A stretch of DNA of 64,000 nucleotides from NCBI RefSeq assembly GCF_016756535.1, contig NZ_AP023247.1, positions 620,001 through 684,000 on the forward strand, given 5' to 3'. The notes below the pieces were generated by a model, which was not told the DNA's origin, did not search any database, and worked only from the letters and a program-made list of their open reading frames with translations. A program made the position numbers and the translations under genes. Shown here piece after piece: positions 57,368-64,000 of this stretch. Position 1 is the stretch's first letter, and each line of letters opens with the position of its first letter. Origin of the DNA: Mesorhizobium sp. 131-2-1. Its GTDB lineage: Bacteria > Pseudomonadota > Alphaproteobacteria > Rhizobiales > Rhizobiaceae.

Positions 57368-58864
57368 ATGTCGGTCGAACGGGTGCTGTGGGAAGAGGAT
57401 GCGACCGGCCTGGCCGGCCTGGTGCACAAGGGGGAGGTCTCGCCGCAGGAGCTTGTCGACGCGGCGATCGCGCGCGCCGAAGCGACGCGCCCCGACATCA
57501 ACGCCATTGCCGAGCCGCTTTATGATGCGGCGCGGGCACGCGCCAAAACCGTCGACCGCACACTGCCGCTCGCCGGCGTTCCCTTCGCGCTGAAGGATCT
57601 CGGCATCGGGCTGAAGGGCGTGCCGATCCATGGCGGCAGCCGCATCCCGGCGTTCACCGCCGATTACAATTCCGTGATGGTCGAGCGTCATCTTGCAGCC
57701 GGCCTGATCCCGATCGCCACCAGCACCTCGCCCGAGCATGGGCTCAGGCTGATGACGGAATCGGCCGCCTTCGGCATCACCCGCAATCCCTGGAGTACGG
57801 GCCACACCACCGGCGGCTCGTCGGGGGGCGCCGCGGCGCTGGTGGCGGCCGGGGTGGTGCCCGCCGCGCATGCCTCCGACGGCGGCGGCTCGATCCGGGT
57901 GCCTTCGGCCTGCAGCGGGCTGGTGGGCTTGAAGACTTCGCGCGGCCGCGTGCCGCTGACGCCACTGGTGAGCGAAAGCTGGTACGGCATGGTCGTCGAC
58001 CATGCGGTCGCCCGCTCGGTCAGGGATTCGGCGCTGCTGCTCGACCTGACGCATGGGCCGGACCCGCTGTCGCCCTATGGCGCGCCGGCGCCGAAAGGCA
58101 CCTTTGCCGCCGCCGCGGCGCGCGATCCCGGCAAGCTCAGGCTCGCCGTCTACCGCAAGTCGCCGCTCGGCCTGCCGATTTCGGCCGAGACGCTTCAAGC
58201 GCTGGACACGGCGATCGCGCTGGCGCGCGAGGGTGGACATACGGTCGACGAGATCGACCTGCCCTCTATCGGGCGCGATTTCATGGCCGACTTCTGCAAG
58301 ACGGTGACCTCGGCGGTGGCCGGTACGATGCGCGCGGAGGCCTTGCGCGTCGGCCGCTCCGTTGCCGGCGACATCGAGCGGGCCACGCGCGTGCTCGCCC
58401 GCTTCGGCGAGATCATCCCGGCCGGCGAACTCTATGAGATCCTGCAGCGGCTCAATGCCACGTCGCGCCGGCTGATCGCCGAAACGGCGCAGTACGACGC
58501 CGTGCTGATGCCGATCATCGCGCACCCTCCGCTGGCCTGCGGCGCCATGGACCCGAAGGGCGCCGACGAGTTCATCGAGAACATGCTCGACAAGCTGCAC
58601 TTGACCAGGCTCCTCAGGATCAAGTCGTTTCTCGGGCAGCTGATGGACAAGAGCCTGTGGTTCACCCACTGGCCGGCGATCCAGAACGTCACCGGCCAGC
58701 CGTCGATCGCGCTACCGGTGCATGTCACCGAGGCCGGCCTGCCGCTCGGCATCCAGGCCGCCGGCCGCCCGGGCGACGAGGAGACGCTTTTGTCCTTCGC
58801 CGCGCAGATGGAGAAGATTTCGGGCTGGCTGAAGCGGCGGGCGCCGCTCAAGGTGCCGGCCTAA
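57368..58864 (+). CDS. Amidase-signature family amidohydrolase
   Basis: This 498-aa enzyme has the Ser-cisSer-Lys triad: Lys in PFALKDLG, cis-Ser in HTTGGSSGGAAALVAAG and nucleophile Ser in ASDGGGSIRVPSACSG. Family members hydrolyse amides and include GatA and 6-aminohexanoate-cyclic-dimer hydrolase-like enzymes. Without gatB or gatC nearby this is a stand-alone amidase of unknown substrate. The stop codon lies within the 58862-58902 hairpin. Confidence 0.9.
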   Translation: MSVERVLWEEDATGLAGLVHKGEVSPQELVDAAIARAEATRPDINAIAEPLYDAARARAKTVDRTLPLAGVPFALKDLGIGLKGVPIHGGSRIPAFTADYNSVMVERHLAAGLIPIATSTSPEHGLRLMTESAAFGITRNPWSTGHTTGGSSGGAAALVAAGVVPAAHASDGGGSIRVPSACSGLVGLKTSRGRVPLTPLVSESWYGMVVDHAVARSVRDSALLLDLTHGPDPLSPYGAPAPKGTFAAAAARDPGKLRLAVYRKSPLGLPISAETLQALDTAIALAREGGHTVDEIDLPSIGRDFMADFCKTVTSAVAGTMRAEALRVGRSVAGDIERATRVLARFGEIIPAGELYEILQRLNATSRRLIAETAQYDAVLMPIIAHPPLACGAMDPKGADEFIENMLDKLHLTRLLRIKSFLGQLMDKSLWFTHWPAIQNVTGQPSIALPVHVTEAGLPLGIQAAGRPGDEETLLSFAAQMEKISGWLKRRAPLKVPA

Positions 58865-58963
58865 AGTGCGTCGCATTTGACCGTCTCGTGCGACGCGCTT
58901 TAGGCCTTTGTTCCATTCATGTCGTTATCCCAAAACCGCCGAGCACTTTTGGGCGACATGCAT
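58862..58963. repeat. Two-hairpin intergenic repeat after the amidase gene
   Basis: The first hairpin pairs 14 bases (58862-58875 with 58889-58902, one G-T) and includes the TAA stop codon. The second (about 58919-58963) pairs CATGTCG..CCCAAAA with CTTTTGGGCGACATG with a 4-nt bulge. The layout resembles RIME-type rhizobial intergenic mosaic repeats. Confidence 0.6.
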
Positions 58964-59051
58964 CTAATTTCATAATTGTGACAGCAAAGCCGTTTGCGGC
59001 CTGCGGCAATTCCCGCTAAGACGCCGCCGTCCTTTCCAGCAAGCCGGGAAC

Positions 59052-59951
59052 ATGCCGATGACGGATATCGCCGCCACCGCCGAAATGCAGGCCGCGCTGC
59101 TTTCGCGGGCGCTGCCCTATATGCAGCGCTACGAGAACAAGACGGTCGTGGTGAAATATGGCGGCCACGCCATGGGCGACACCGAGCTCGGCAAGGCGTT
59201 TGCCCGCGACATCGCGCTGCTCAAACAATCCGGCGTCAATCCGATCGTGGTGCATGGCGGAGGTCCACAGATCGGCGCCATGCTGACCAAGATGGGCATC
59301 GAATCCAAGTTCGAAGGCGGGCTGCGCGTCACCGACCAGAAGACGGTCGAGATCGTCGAGATGGTGCTGGCCGGCTCGATCAACAAGGAGATCGTGGCGC
59401 TGATCAACGCCGAGGGCGAATGGGCGATCGGGCTGTGCGGCAAGGACGGCAACATGGTGTTCGCCGAAAAGGCGCGCAAGACCATGGTCGACCCGGACTC
59501 CAACATCGAGCGGGTGATCGATCTCGGCTTCGTCGGCGAGCCGGTCGAGGTCGACCGCACGCTGCTCGACCTGCTTGCCCGCTCCGAGATGATCCCAGTG
59601 CTGGCGCCGGTGGCGCCCGGCCGTGACGGCCACACCTACAACATCAACGCCGACACCTTCGCCGGCGCCATTGCCGGCGCCTGCAAGGCTTCGCGGCTGT
59701 TGTTCCTCACCGACGTGCCCGGCGTGCTCGACAAGAATAAGAAGCTGATCGACGAATTGACGGTTGCCGAAGCCAGGGCGCTGATCAAGGACGGCACGGT
59801 GTCGGGCGGCATGATCCCGAAGGTAGAGACCTGCATCGAGGCGATCGAGCGCGGCGTCGAGGGCGTCGTCATCCTCAACGGAAAGACGCCGCATTCGGTG
59901 CTGCTGGAACTGTTCACCGAGCACGGCGCCGGCACGCTGATCGTGCCTTAA
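59052..59951 (+). CDS. argB: Acetylglutamate kinase
   Basis: This 299-aa amino-acid kinase phosphorylates N-acetyl-L-glutamate in arginine synthesis. It has [14 protein letters not shown], the substrate motif [13 protein letters not shown] and C-terminal [18 protein letters not shown], consistent with an arginine-inhibited enzyme. ATG 59052 or 59058 could start it. Upstream is the two-hairpin repeat, downstream a convergent radical SAM gene. Confidence 0.96.
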   Translation: MPMTDIAATAEMQAALLSRALPYMQRYENKTVVVKYGGHAMGDTELGKAFARDIALLKQSGVNPIVVHGGGPQIGAMLTKMGIESKFEGGLRVTDQKTVEIVEMVLAGSINKEIVALINAEGEWAIGLCGKDGNMVFAEKARKTMVDPDSNIERVIDLGFVGEPVEVDRTLLDLLARSEMIPVLAPVAPGRDGHTYNINADTFAGAIAGACKASRLLFLTDVPGVLDKNKKLIDELTVAEARALIKDGTVSGGMIPKVETCIEAIERGVEGVVILNGKTPHSVLLELFTEHGAGTLIVP

Positions 59952-59994
59952 CGAGGCAAGTTCACCGTTTCCAAGAAACGGCGAACTGCCATAA

Positions 59995-61563
59995 TCAGCC
60001 GGCTAATCTTTTCTCTTCCGCCGCCAGGCGACTCTCGACGGCGGGGAGCGCGGGCTGTTGCGCCGGGCGCTGGAAAATCATCGATTCCTCCTCGGCGTCC
60101 TGCGGCGCACCCCAGAATTCGGCCAGCGTCGGCCCATCCGTCAGGCGGCGGTCGCGGACGAGAAAGCCCCAGACTTCGCGGAACCAGACGCGGCGGCCCA
60201 TCTTCGTATACCAGCGCATCGAATGCCGCTGCTCGGGATCGCGGTGGAACAGGATGCGCGCCAGCGCCTTCGGCCGCGACTGCACGGCGAGCTCGATCAG
60301 CTTGACGCTGAAGAACAGCATCCACGGCCTCAGCCGCGTCATCTTCAGGACCTGGTGCTTGTAGTCCCACAGGCGGACATCGGTCTGGATGACCTTGCGA
60401 TCACGAGCGATGCGGAAGAACGGGGTCCAGCGGTGCGGGGTGACATAGAGCGCCTGGATCTGGTCCGGATCGTAGGCGATCAACTGGCGGAAGCCGCGCC
60501 AGAGGTCGCGAAAGCCTTCGTCCTCGAAGCCGGCCACCCAAGTCGCCATCGACAATATGCCGTGCTGCCTGAGCAGCCGGATCGCCTCGCGGTCGGATTT
60601 CGTGCTGCCACCCTTGCGGATCAGTGACAGCGTCTCCTCATCGGTGTTCTCCATGCCGAGCAGCCAGCGGATGACACCGGCCTTGCGGTAGAGATGCAGG
60701 ATATCGGCGTCGCGCACGATGTCGTCGGCGCGGGTCGAACCGACGATCAGCACCGGCACGTTCTCGGCGATCATGGCGTCGACAAAGGCGCGCCAGGCCT
60801 TCTTCGAGGAGGTCGGGTTCTCGTCGGCAAGGTTGATCAGCTCGACGCCATGCTCACGGTGCAGCCAGGCGATCTCGCGCGCGAATTTCACGGGATCGCG
60901 GTGGCGCCAGCGGGTCCAGAAGCCGCGCTGGCCGCAATAGTTGCACAGATGCGGACAGCCGCGCGAGAACTGCATGACCACGGCGCGCTTTCCACCCCAA
61001 TAGCTATAGCGGCTGACATCGATCAGCTCCCAGCCGACGCGACAGGCATCGAGGTCGGCGATCGTGCTTGCCGGGCGGGTGGCGAAGGGATGGCCGAGAT
61101 CGTCGCGATAGGCGATACCGGCCACATCGGCGAGCGGCCGGCGCCGGTCCAGCGCCTCGACCAGCGACACGATCGTCGCTTCGCCTTCGCCGCGCACGAC
61201 GAAATCGAACACGTCGGTCGCGGCCAGAATGTCGTGCCAATGGTAGGTCGGGAATACGCCGCCATAGATCACCAGCGTCCGCGGCGAGCGGGCCTTGACC
61301 ATCCCGGCGATCCGCAACGCGGTCGGGTGCGCCGAGGTCGAGCCGGAATGGCCGATGAGGATGCAGTCCGGATCGCCGCCGAGCGCGTCGTGAACCAGCA
61401 CGGCAAGCGGCATCGGCCCGAATTCGGCATCGACGAGCCGGACCTCGTGGCCTGCGTCGAGCAGCGGGCCGCCGAGCGCCAGCAGGCCGAGCGGCGGCAG
61501 ATGGTCGTCCGGCACACGGCTGCCGATGGCGGTGTGCGGCGGATTGATCAGCACGATCTTCAT
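59995..61563 (-). CDS. B12-binding domain radical SAM protein (BchE/P-methylase-like)
   Basis: This 522-aa enzyme begins with a cobalamin-binding Rossmann domain (MKIVLINPPH..., DCILIGHSGST, LVIYGGVFPTYHW) and a radical SAM barrel with FSRGCPHLCNYCGQRGFW, whose CX3CX2C cysteines bind the 4Fe-4S cluster. The closest named family is BchE, the anaerobic Mg-protoporphyrin monomethyl ester cyclase, but no photosynthesis genes are near and similar proteins are methylases. Substrate is unknown. It is convergent with argB. Confidence 0.87.
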   Translation of the reverse strand: MKIVLINPPHTAIGSRVPDDHLPPLGLLALGGPLLDAGHEVRLVDAEFGPMPLAVLVHDALGGDPDCILIGHSGSTSAHPTALRIAGMVKARSPRTLVIYGGVFPTYHWHDILAATDVFDFVVRGEGEATIVSLVEALDRRRPLADVAGIAYRDDLGHPFATRPASTIADLDACRVGWELIDVSRYSYWGGKRAVVMQFSRGCPHLCNYCGQRGFWTRWRHRDPVKFAREIAWLHREHGVELINLADENPTSSKKAWRAFVDAMIAENVPVLIVGSTRADDIVRDADILHLYRKAGVIRWLLGMENTDEETLSLIRKGGSTKSDREAIRLLRQHGILSMATWVAGFEDEGFRDLWRGFRQLIAYDPDQIQALYVTPHRWTPFFRIARDRKVIQTDVRLWDYKHQVLKMTRLRPWMLFFSVKLIELAVQSRPKALARILFHRDPEQRHSMRWYTKMGRRVWFREVWGFLVRDRRLTDGPTLAEFWGAPQDAEEESMIFQRPAQQPALPAVESRLAAEEKRLAG

Positions 61564-61676
61564 GGCGGACCCTCTGCAGGAAGTGGTCCGCCTGGCCTAG
61601 CCGGCGATCTGGATGGCGACTTGGCCCTTTTCAGCAGTTTCGGCGCAGCTTTTCCGCAAAAATGGCGCGCCGGCCG

Positions 61677-62153
61677 CTACCGCTTGAGATGGGCGAGCGG
61701 CACGTGGCCGGGCCCCTTGATGTTCTGCAGCACGAGCTGGGTGTGGACGTCGCGCACACCGGGCAGCCGCATCAGCCGGTGCATGACGAAGGCGTTGAGG
61801 TCATCCACCGACGGCACCATGACATGCAGCAGGAAATCGTGGTCGCCGGTCATAGTCCAGCACGACGACACCTCGTCCATGCGCTGCACGGCGGCGATGA
61901 AGCTTTCGGGCGAGCCGTCGCTGTGGCTGGTGAGCCGCACCTCGATGAACACCTCAACCATCAGGCCGACGGCACGGCGGCTGAGGACGGCGGCGAAGCC
62001 CTTGATGATGCCGGCGCTCTGGAGCGCCTCGAAACGCCTGGCGCACGGCGTGGTCGACAGGCCGATCTCCTGCGCGAGCTCCGATACGGGCTTGCGCCCG
62101 TCATGCTGCAGGATGTCGAGCATCTTGATCTCGAAATCGTCAAACTGAGGCAT
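61677..62153 (-). CDS. Lrp/AsnC-family transcriptional regulator
   Basis: This 158-aa regulator has an N-terminal HTH (DDFEIKMLDILQHDGRKPVS and QEIGLSTTPCARRFEALQ) and a C-terminal RAM effector domain with TGDHDFLLHVMVPSVDDL. ATG 62153 is preferred over GTG 62159. It is divergent from phhA with a 141-bp gap; Lrp-type regulators beside phenylalanine hydroxylase typically sense phenylalanine or another amino acid and activate it, which is inferred here. Confidence 0.92.
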   Translation of the reverse strand: MPQFDDFEIKMLDILQHDGRKPVSELAQEIGLSTTPCARRFEALQSAGIIKGFAAVLSRRAVGLMVEVFIEVRLTSHSDGSPESFIAAVQRMDEVSSCWTMTGDHDFLLHVMVPSVDDLNAFVMHRLMRLPGVRDVHTQLVLQNIKGPGHVPLAHLKR

Positions 62154-62294
62154 TTTCACTCTCCAACAGCTTTTCGATAGCGTCTTTTACCTCGAATTGC
62201 GCAAGCAGGCCATCATCAAAGCGGAATTGCCTCGCCGCCCCGAGCTAAGCTGCGGAAATGATTGGGCAGTCATGATTTCGCGAGGAGAACGGCC

Positions 62295-63128
62295 ATGACG
62301 ATCAGCGTTGCAGATTACGCCCGCGACTGCGCGGCGCAGGGGCTGCGCGGAGACTATTCGGTCTGCCGTGCCGATTTCACCGTGGCGCAAGGCTACGACT
62401 ACAGCGCCGATGAGCAAGCGGTGTGGCGCACGCTGTGCGACCGCCAGACCAGGCTGACGCAAAAGCTCGCGCACCGCTCCTATCTCGACGGCGTCGCGGC
62501 ACTCGGCCTGCTCGACCGGATCCCGGATTTCGGCGCGATCAGCGACAAGCTGCGCAAGCTGACCGGCTGGGAGATCGTCGCCGTGCCCGGGCTCATTCCC
62601 GCGGCCCCCTTCTTCGACCATCTCGCCAACCGCCGTTTCCCGGTTACCAACTGGCTCAGGACGAAGGAGGAACTCGACTACATCGTCGAGCCGGACATGT
62701 TCCACGACTTCTTCGGCCATGTGCCGATTCTGACCCAGCCGGTCTTCGCCGACTTCATGCAGATGTATGGCCAGAAGGCTGAGGACCTGATCGCGCTCGG
62801 CGGCGACGAGATGATCACCCGCCTTTACTGGTACACGGCCGAATATGGGCTGATCCGGGAAGCCGGCCAGCCGGTCAAGGCTTTCGGCGCCGGGCTGATG
62901 TCGTCCTTCACCGAATTGCAGTTCGCCATCGAGAGCAAGGACGCCCACCACGTTGCCTTCGACCTCGAGACGGTTATGCGCACCAGCTACGAGATCGACA
63001 AGTTCCAGCGCGCCTATTTCGTGCTGCCGTCCTTCGACGTCTTGCGTGACGCCTTCGGAACCGCCGATCTCGCCGGCATCGTCGCCCGCCACAAGGGCAA
63101 GCCGGCGCTCGACCCGGCGACGGTCTAG
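62295..63128 (+). CDS. phhA: Phenylalanine 4-hydroxylase
   Basis: This 277-aa pterin-dependent iron enzyme converts L-Phe to L-Tyr. Iron ligands are visible: His137 and His142 in PDMFHDFFGHVP, and Glu183 in YWYTAEYGL, matching the bacterial PAH facial triad. ATG 62295 has GAGGAGAA at 62282-62289; an upstream in-frame start at 62262 adds 11 non-conserved residues. It is divergent from the Lrp gene. No pterin carbinolamine dehydratase gene (phhB) is adjacent. Confidence 0.95.
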   Translation: MTISVADYARDCAAQGLRGDYSVCRADFTVAQGYDYSADEQAVWRTLCDRQTRLTQKLAHRSYLDGVAALGLLDRIPDFGAISDKLRKLTGWEIVAVPGLIPAAPFFDHLANRRFPVTNWLRTKEELDYIVEPDMFHDFFGHVPILTQPVFADFMQMYGQKAEDLIALGGDEMITRLYWYTAEYGLIREAGQPVKAFGAGLMSSFTELQFAIESKDAHHVAFDLETVMRTSYEIDKFQRAYFVLPSFDVLRDAFGTADLAGIVARHKGKPALDPATV

Positions 63129-63137
63129 TCTACGCCC

Positions 63138-63638
63138 CTATCGCCCGTTTGGGGTGTCGGTCGCCTCGGCCTTCAGCCGCGCCAGCTGGGCGCGCTGGAG
63201 GTCGAGCGCGGCGTTGACGAAACGCGATATTGTGGCGAGCTCGGCATCGCTGAAGCTGGCGATGACCTTCTCGCCTTCCCGCGCGATGGCGCCGTAATAG
63301 CGCCCCGACAGGTCGCGCGTGGCCTCGGTCGCCTCGATCACCACTTTGCGCCTGTCCTCCAGGCTGCGCGTGCGCGTCAGCAGACCGCGCGCCTCCAGCC
63401 GGTCTATCAGCGCGGTGACGGCGGCCGGCGTCAGCCCGGTCGCCACGGCCACCGCGCCGGCCGATTGCGGGCCGCCATAAAGCAAGCCGATGCAATGACG
63501 TTCGGCCATGTTCAGCCCGAGCCTCACCCCGACCGCTTCGTCATAAGCCTGTGTGGCGTCCTGCCACTGCATGATGGCAAGGCCAATGGCCCTCGTCACG
63601 TCGTCGCGATTTCTGGTTGACGAATTTGTTTCGATCAT
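63138..63638 (-). CDS. MarR-family transcriptional regulator
   Basis: This 166-aa winged-HTH regulator contains VAVATGLTPAAVTALIDRLEARGLLTR, with the wing residues in SLEDRRKVVIEAT, then a dimerisation helix. Its start codon overlaps a TCTAAC direct repeat (63638-63643, again 63654-63659), and the divergent small membrane gene lies 94 bases away and is the probable target. The ligand is unknown. Confidence 0.9.
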   Translation of the reverse strand: MIETNSSTRNRDDVTRAIGLAIMQWQDATQAYDEAVGVRLGLNMAERHCIGLLYGGPQSAGAVAVATGLTPAAVTALIDRLEARGLLTRTRSLEDRRKVVIEATEATRDLSGRYYGAIAREGEKVIASFSDAELATISRFVNAALDLQRAQLARLKAEATDTPNGR

Positions 63639-63732
63639 CTAACTATCAATTTGTCTAACATTAAGACGATCGCATCAATATGCGGCTGCGCCTCGCACAA
63701 GGCAAGGGCCAGTCGCCGACAAGGAGCAGAAA

Positions 63733-63900
63733 ATGAGCTTGATTCAACAGCGGACGCCCCTCTCGCACGAAGAGGAGTTCAAATACGCCAAGCTGGCGAT
63801 GGAATGGTACGGCTGGGGTTCGCCGATCGGCCTCGGCATCCTGCTGGTGGCGCTGGCCGCCGCGGCCGTGCTGGTGCGCATCGCCGTCTACGGTCTTTAG
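63733..63900 (+). CDS. Short single-pass membrane protein
   Basis: The 55-aa reading frame MSLIQQRTPLSHEEEFKYAK is followed by LAMEWYGWGSPIGLG and a hydrophobic segment (ILLVALAAAAVLVRI, about residues 35-52). AAGGAGC (63721-63727) sits five bases before the ATG. It is divergent from MarR, its likely repressor, and is followed by two hairpins. No family is recognised. Confidence 0.7.
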   Translation: MSLIQQRTPLSHEEEFKYAKLAMEWYGWGSPIGLGILLVALAAAAVLVRIAVYGL

Positions 63901-63910
63901 AGGCTTGTTC

Positions 63911-63964
63911 CATCCCGATGGACTCGGGATGAGGCCCTGTGTCTCCCGAAAACCGGTTTCGGGA
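63911..63964. repeat. Twin hairpins after the small membrane gene
   Basis: CATCCCGA/TCGGGATG (63911-63918, 63924-63931) and TCCCGAAA/TTTCGGGA (63944-63951, 63957-63964) form two adjacent 8-bp hairpins. The second is followed by TCATGC and looks like a repeat module. Termination is possible though no strong U-tract follows. Confidence 0.55.
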
Positions 63965-64000
63965 TCATGCTCTAGGCCAGTTCAGAATCCACCCAAAGGC

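Overview
The window is high-GC alphaproteobacterial chromosome, best matched to Mesorhizobium or a close relative in the Phyllobacteriaceae. This rests on gene order (trpF-trpB-trpA-accD-folC; murU-addB-addA-trxA; rpmI-rplT-pheS-pheT; rpmH-rnpA-yidC), protein character and several small palindromic intergenic repeat families. No database search was possible, so the genus is an inference. There is no plasmid, phage, transposase or CRISPR signal.

Layout. 0-8 kb: a tightly overlapping operon for cell-wall sugar recycling (phosphotransferase tail, murU), double-strand-break repair (addB, addA) and thioredoxin. 8-15 kb, mostly minus strand: folC, accD, trpA, trpB and trpF, then a YgjP-type metallopeptidase, a DUF2852 protein, a BenE-type transporter and an alpha/beta hydrolase. 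17.7-24.8 kb, plus strand: translation genes infC (AUU start), rpmI, rplT, pheS and pheT, with a GFA-family gene wedged between pheS and pheT. 25-42 kb is accessory in character: aldo-keto reductase/LysR, cytochrome b561, YceI, oxidoreductases, an AT-richer secreted caspase-like protein, an ECF sigma factor with an NTF2-like tail, LysR/NTF2/isochorismatase, a Nudix-regulator/SPFH/NAD-kinase-like cassette, and a ClpS-like domain fused to an AAA+ ATPase, ending at tRNA-Arg(ACG). 42-51 kb: an orphan histidine kinase, rpmH-rnpA-yidC, an acetyltransferase, engB and a soluble FtsK/SpoIIIE translocase. 51-54.4 kb: a TetR-controlled EmrAB-type efflux pair with two palindromic operators. 54.4-57.2 kb: msrB, a fasciclin protein and a sigma/anti-sigma pair recalling SigK-RskA. 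57-64 kb: amidase, argB, a B12-binding radical SAM protein, a divergent Lrp/phhA pair, a MarR regulator and a short membrane protein.

The most unusual item is the protein at 40119-41762. Its first ~85 residues align without gaps to ClpS, the N-degron adaptor of ClpAP, and are fused to a classic AAA+ module. The residues ClpS uses to dock on ClpA and its N-degron-contacting His are replaced, which suggests a self-contained substrate-recognition and unfolding machine. Next in interest are the NrtR-like/SPFH/NAD-kinase-like cassette with a palindrome over its promoter, and a 44-bp palindromic repeat found four times, each time just upstream of a start codon in the sense orientation.
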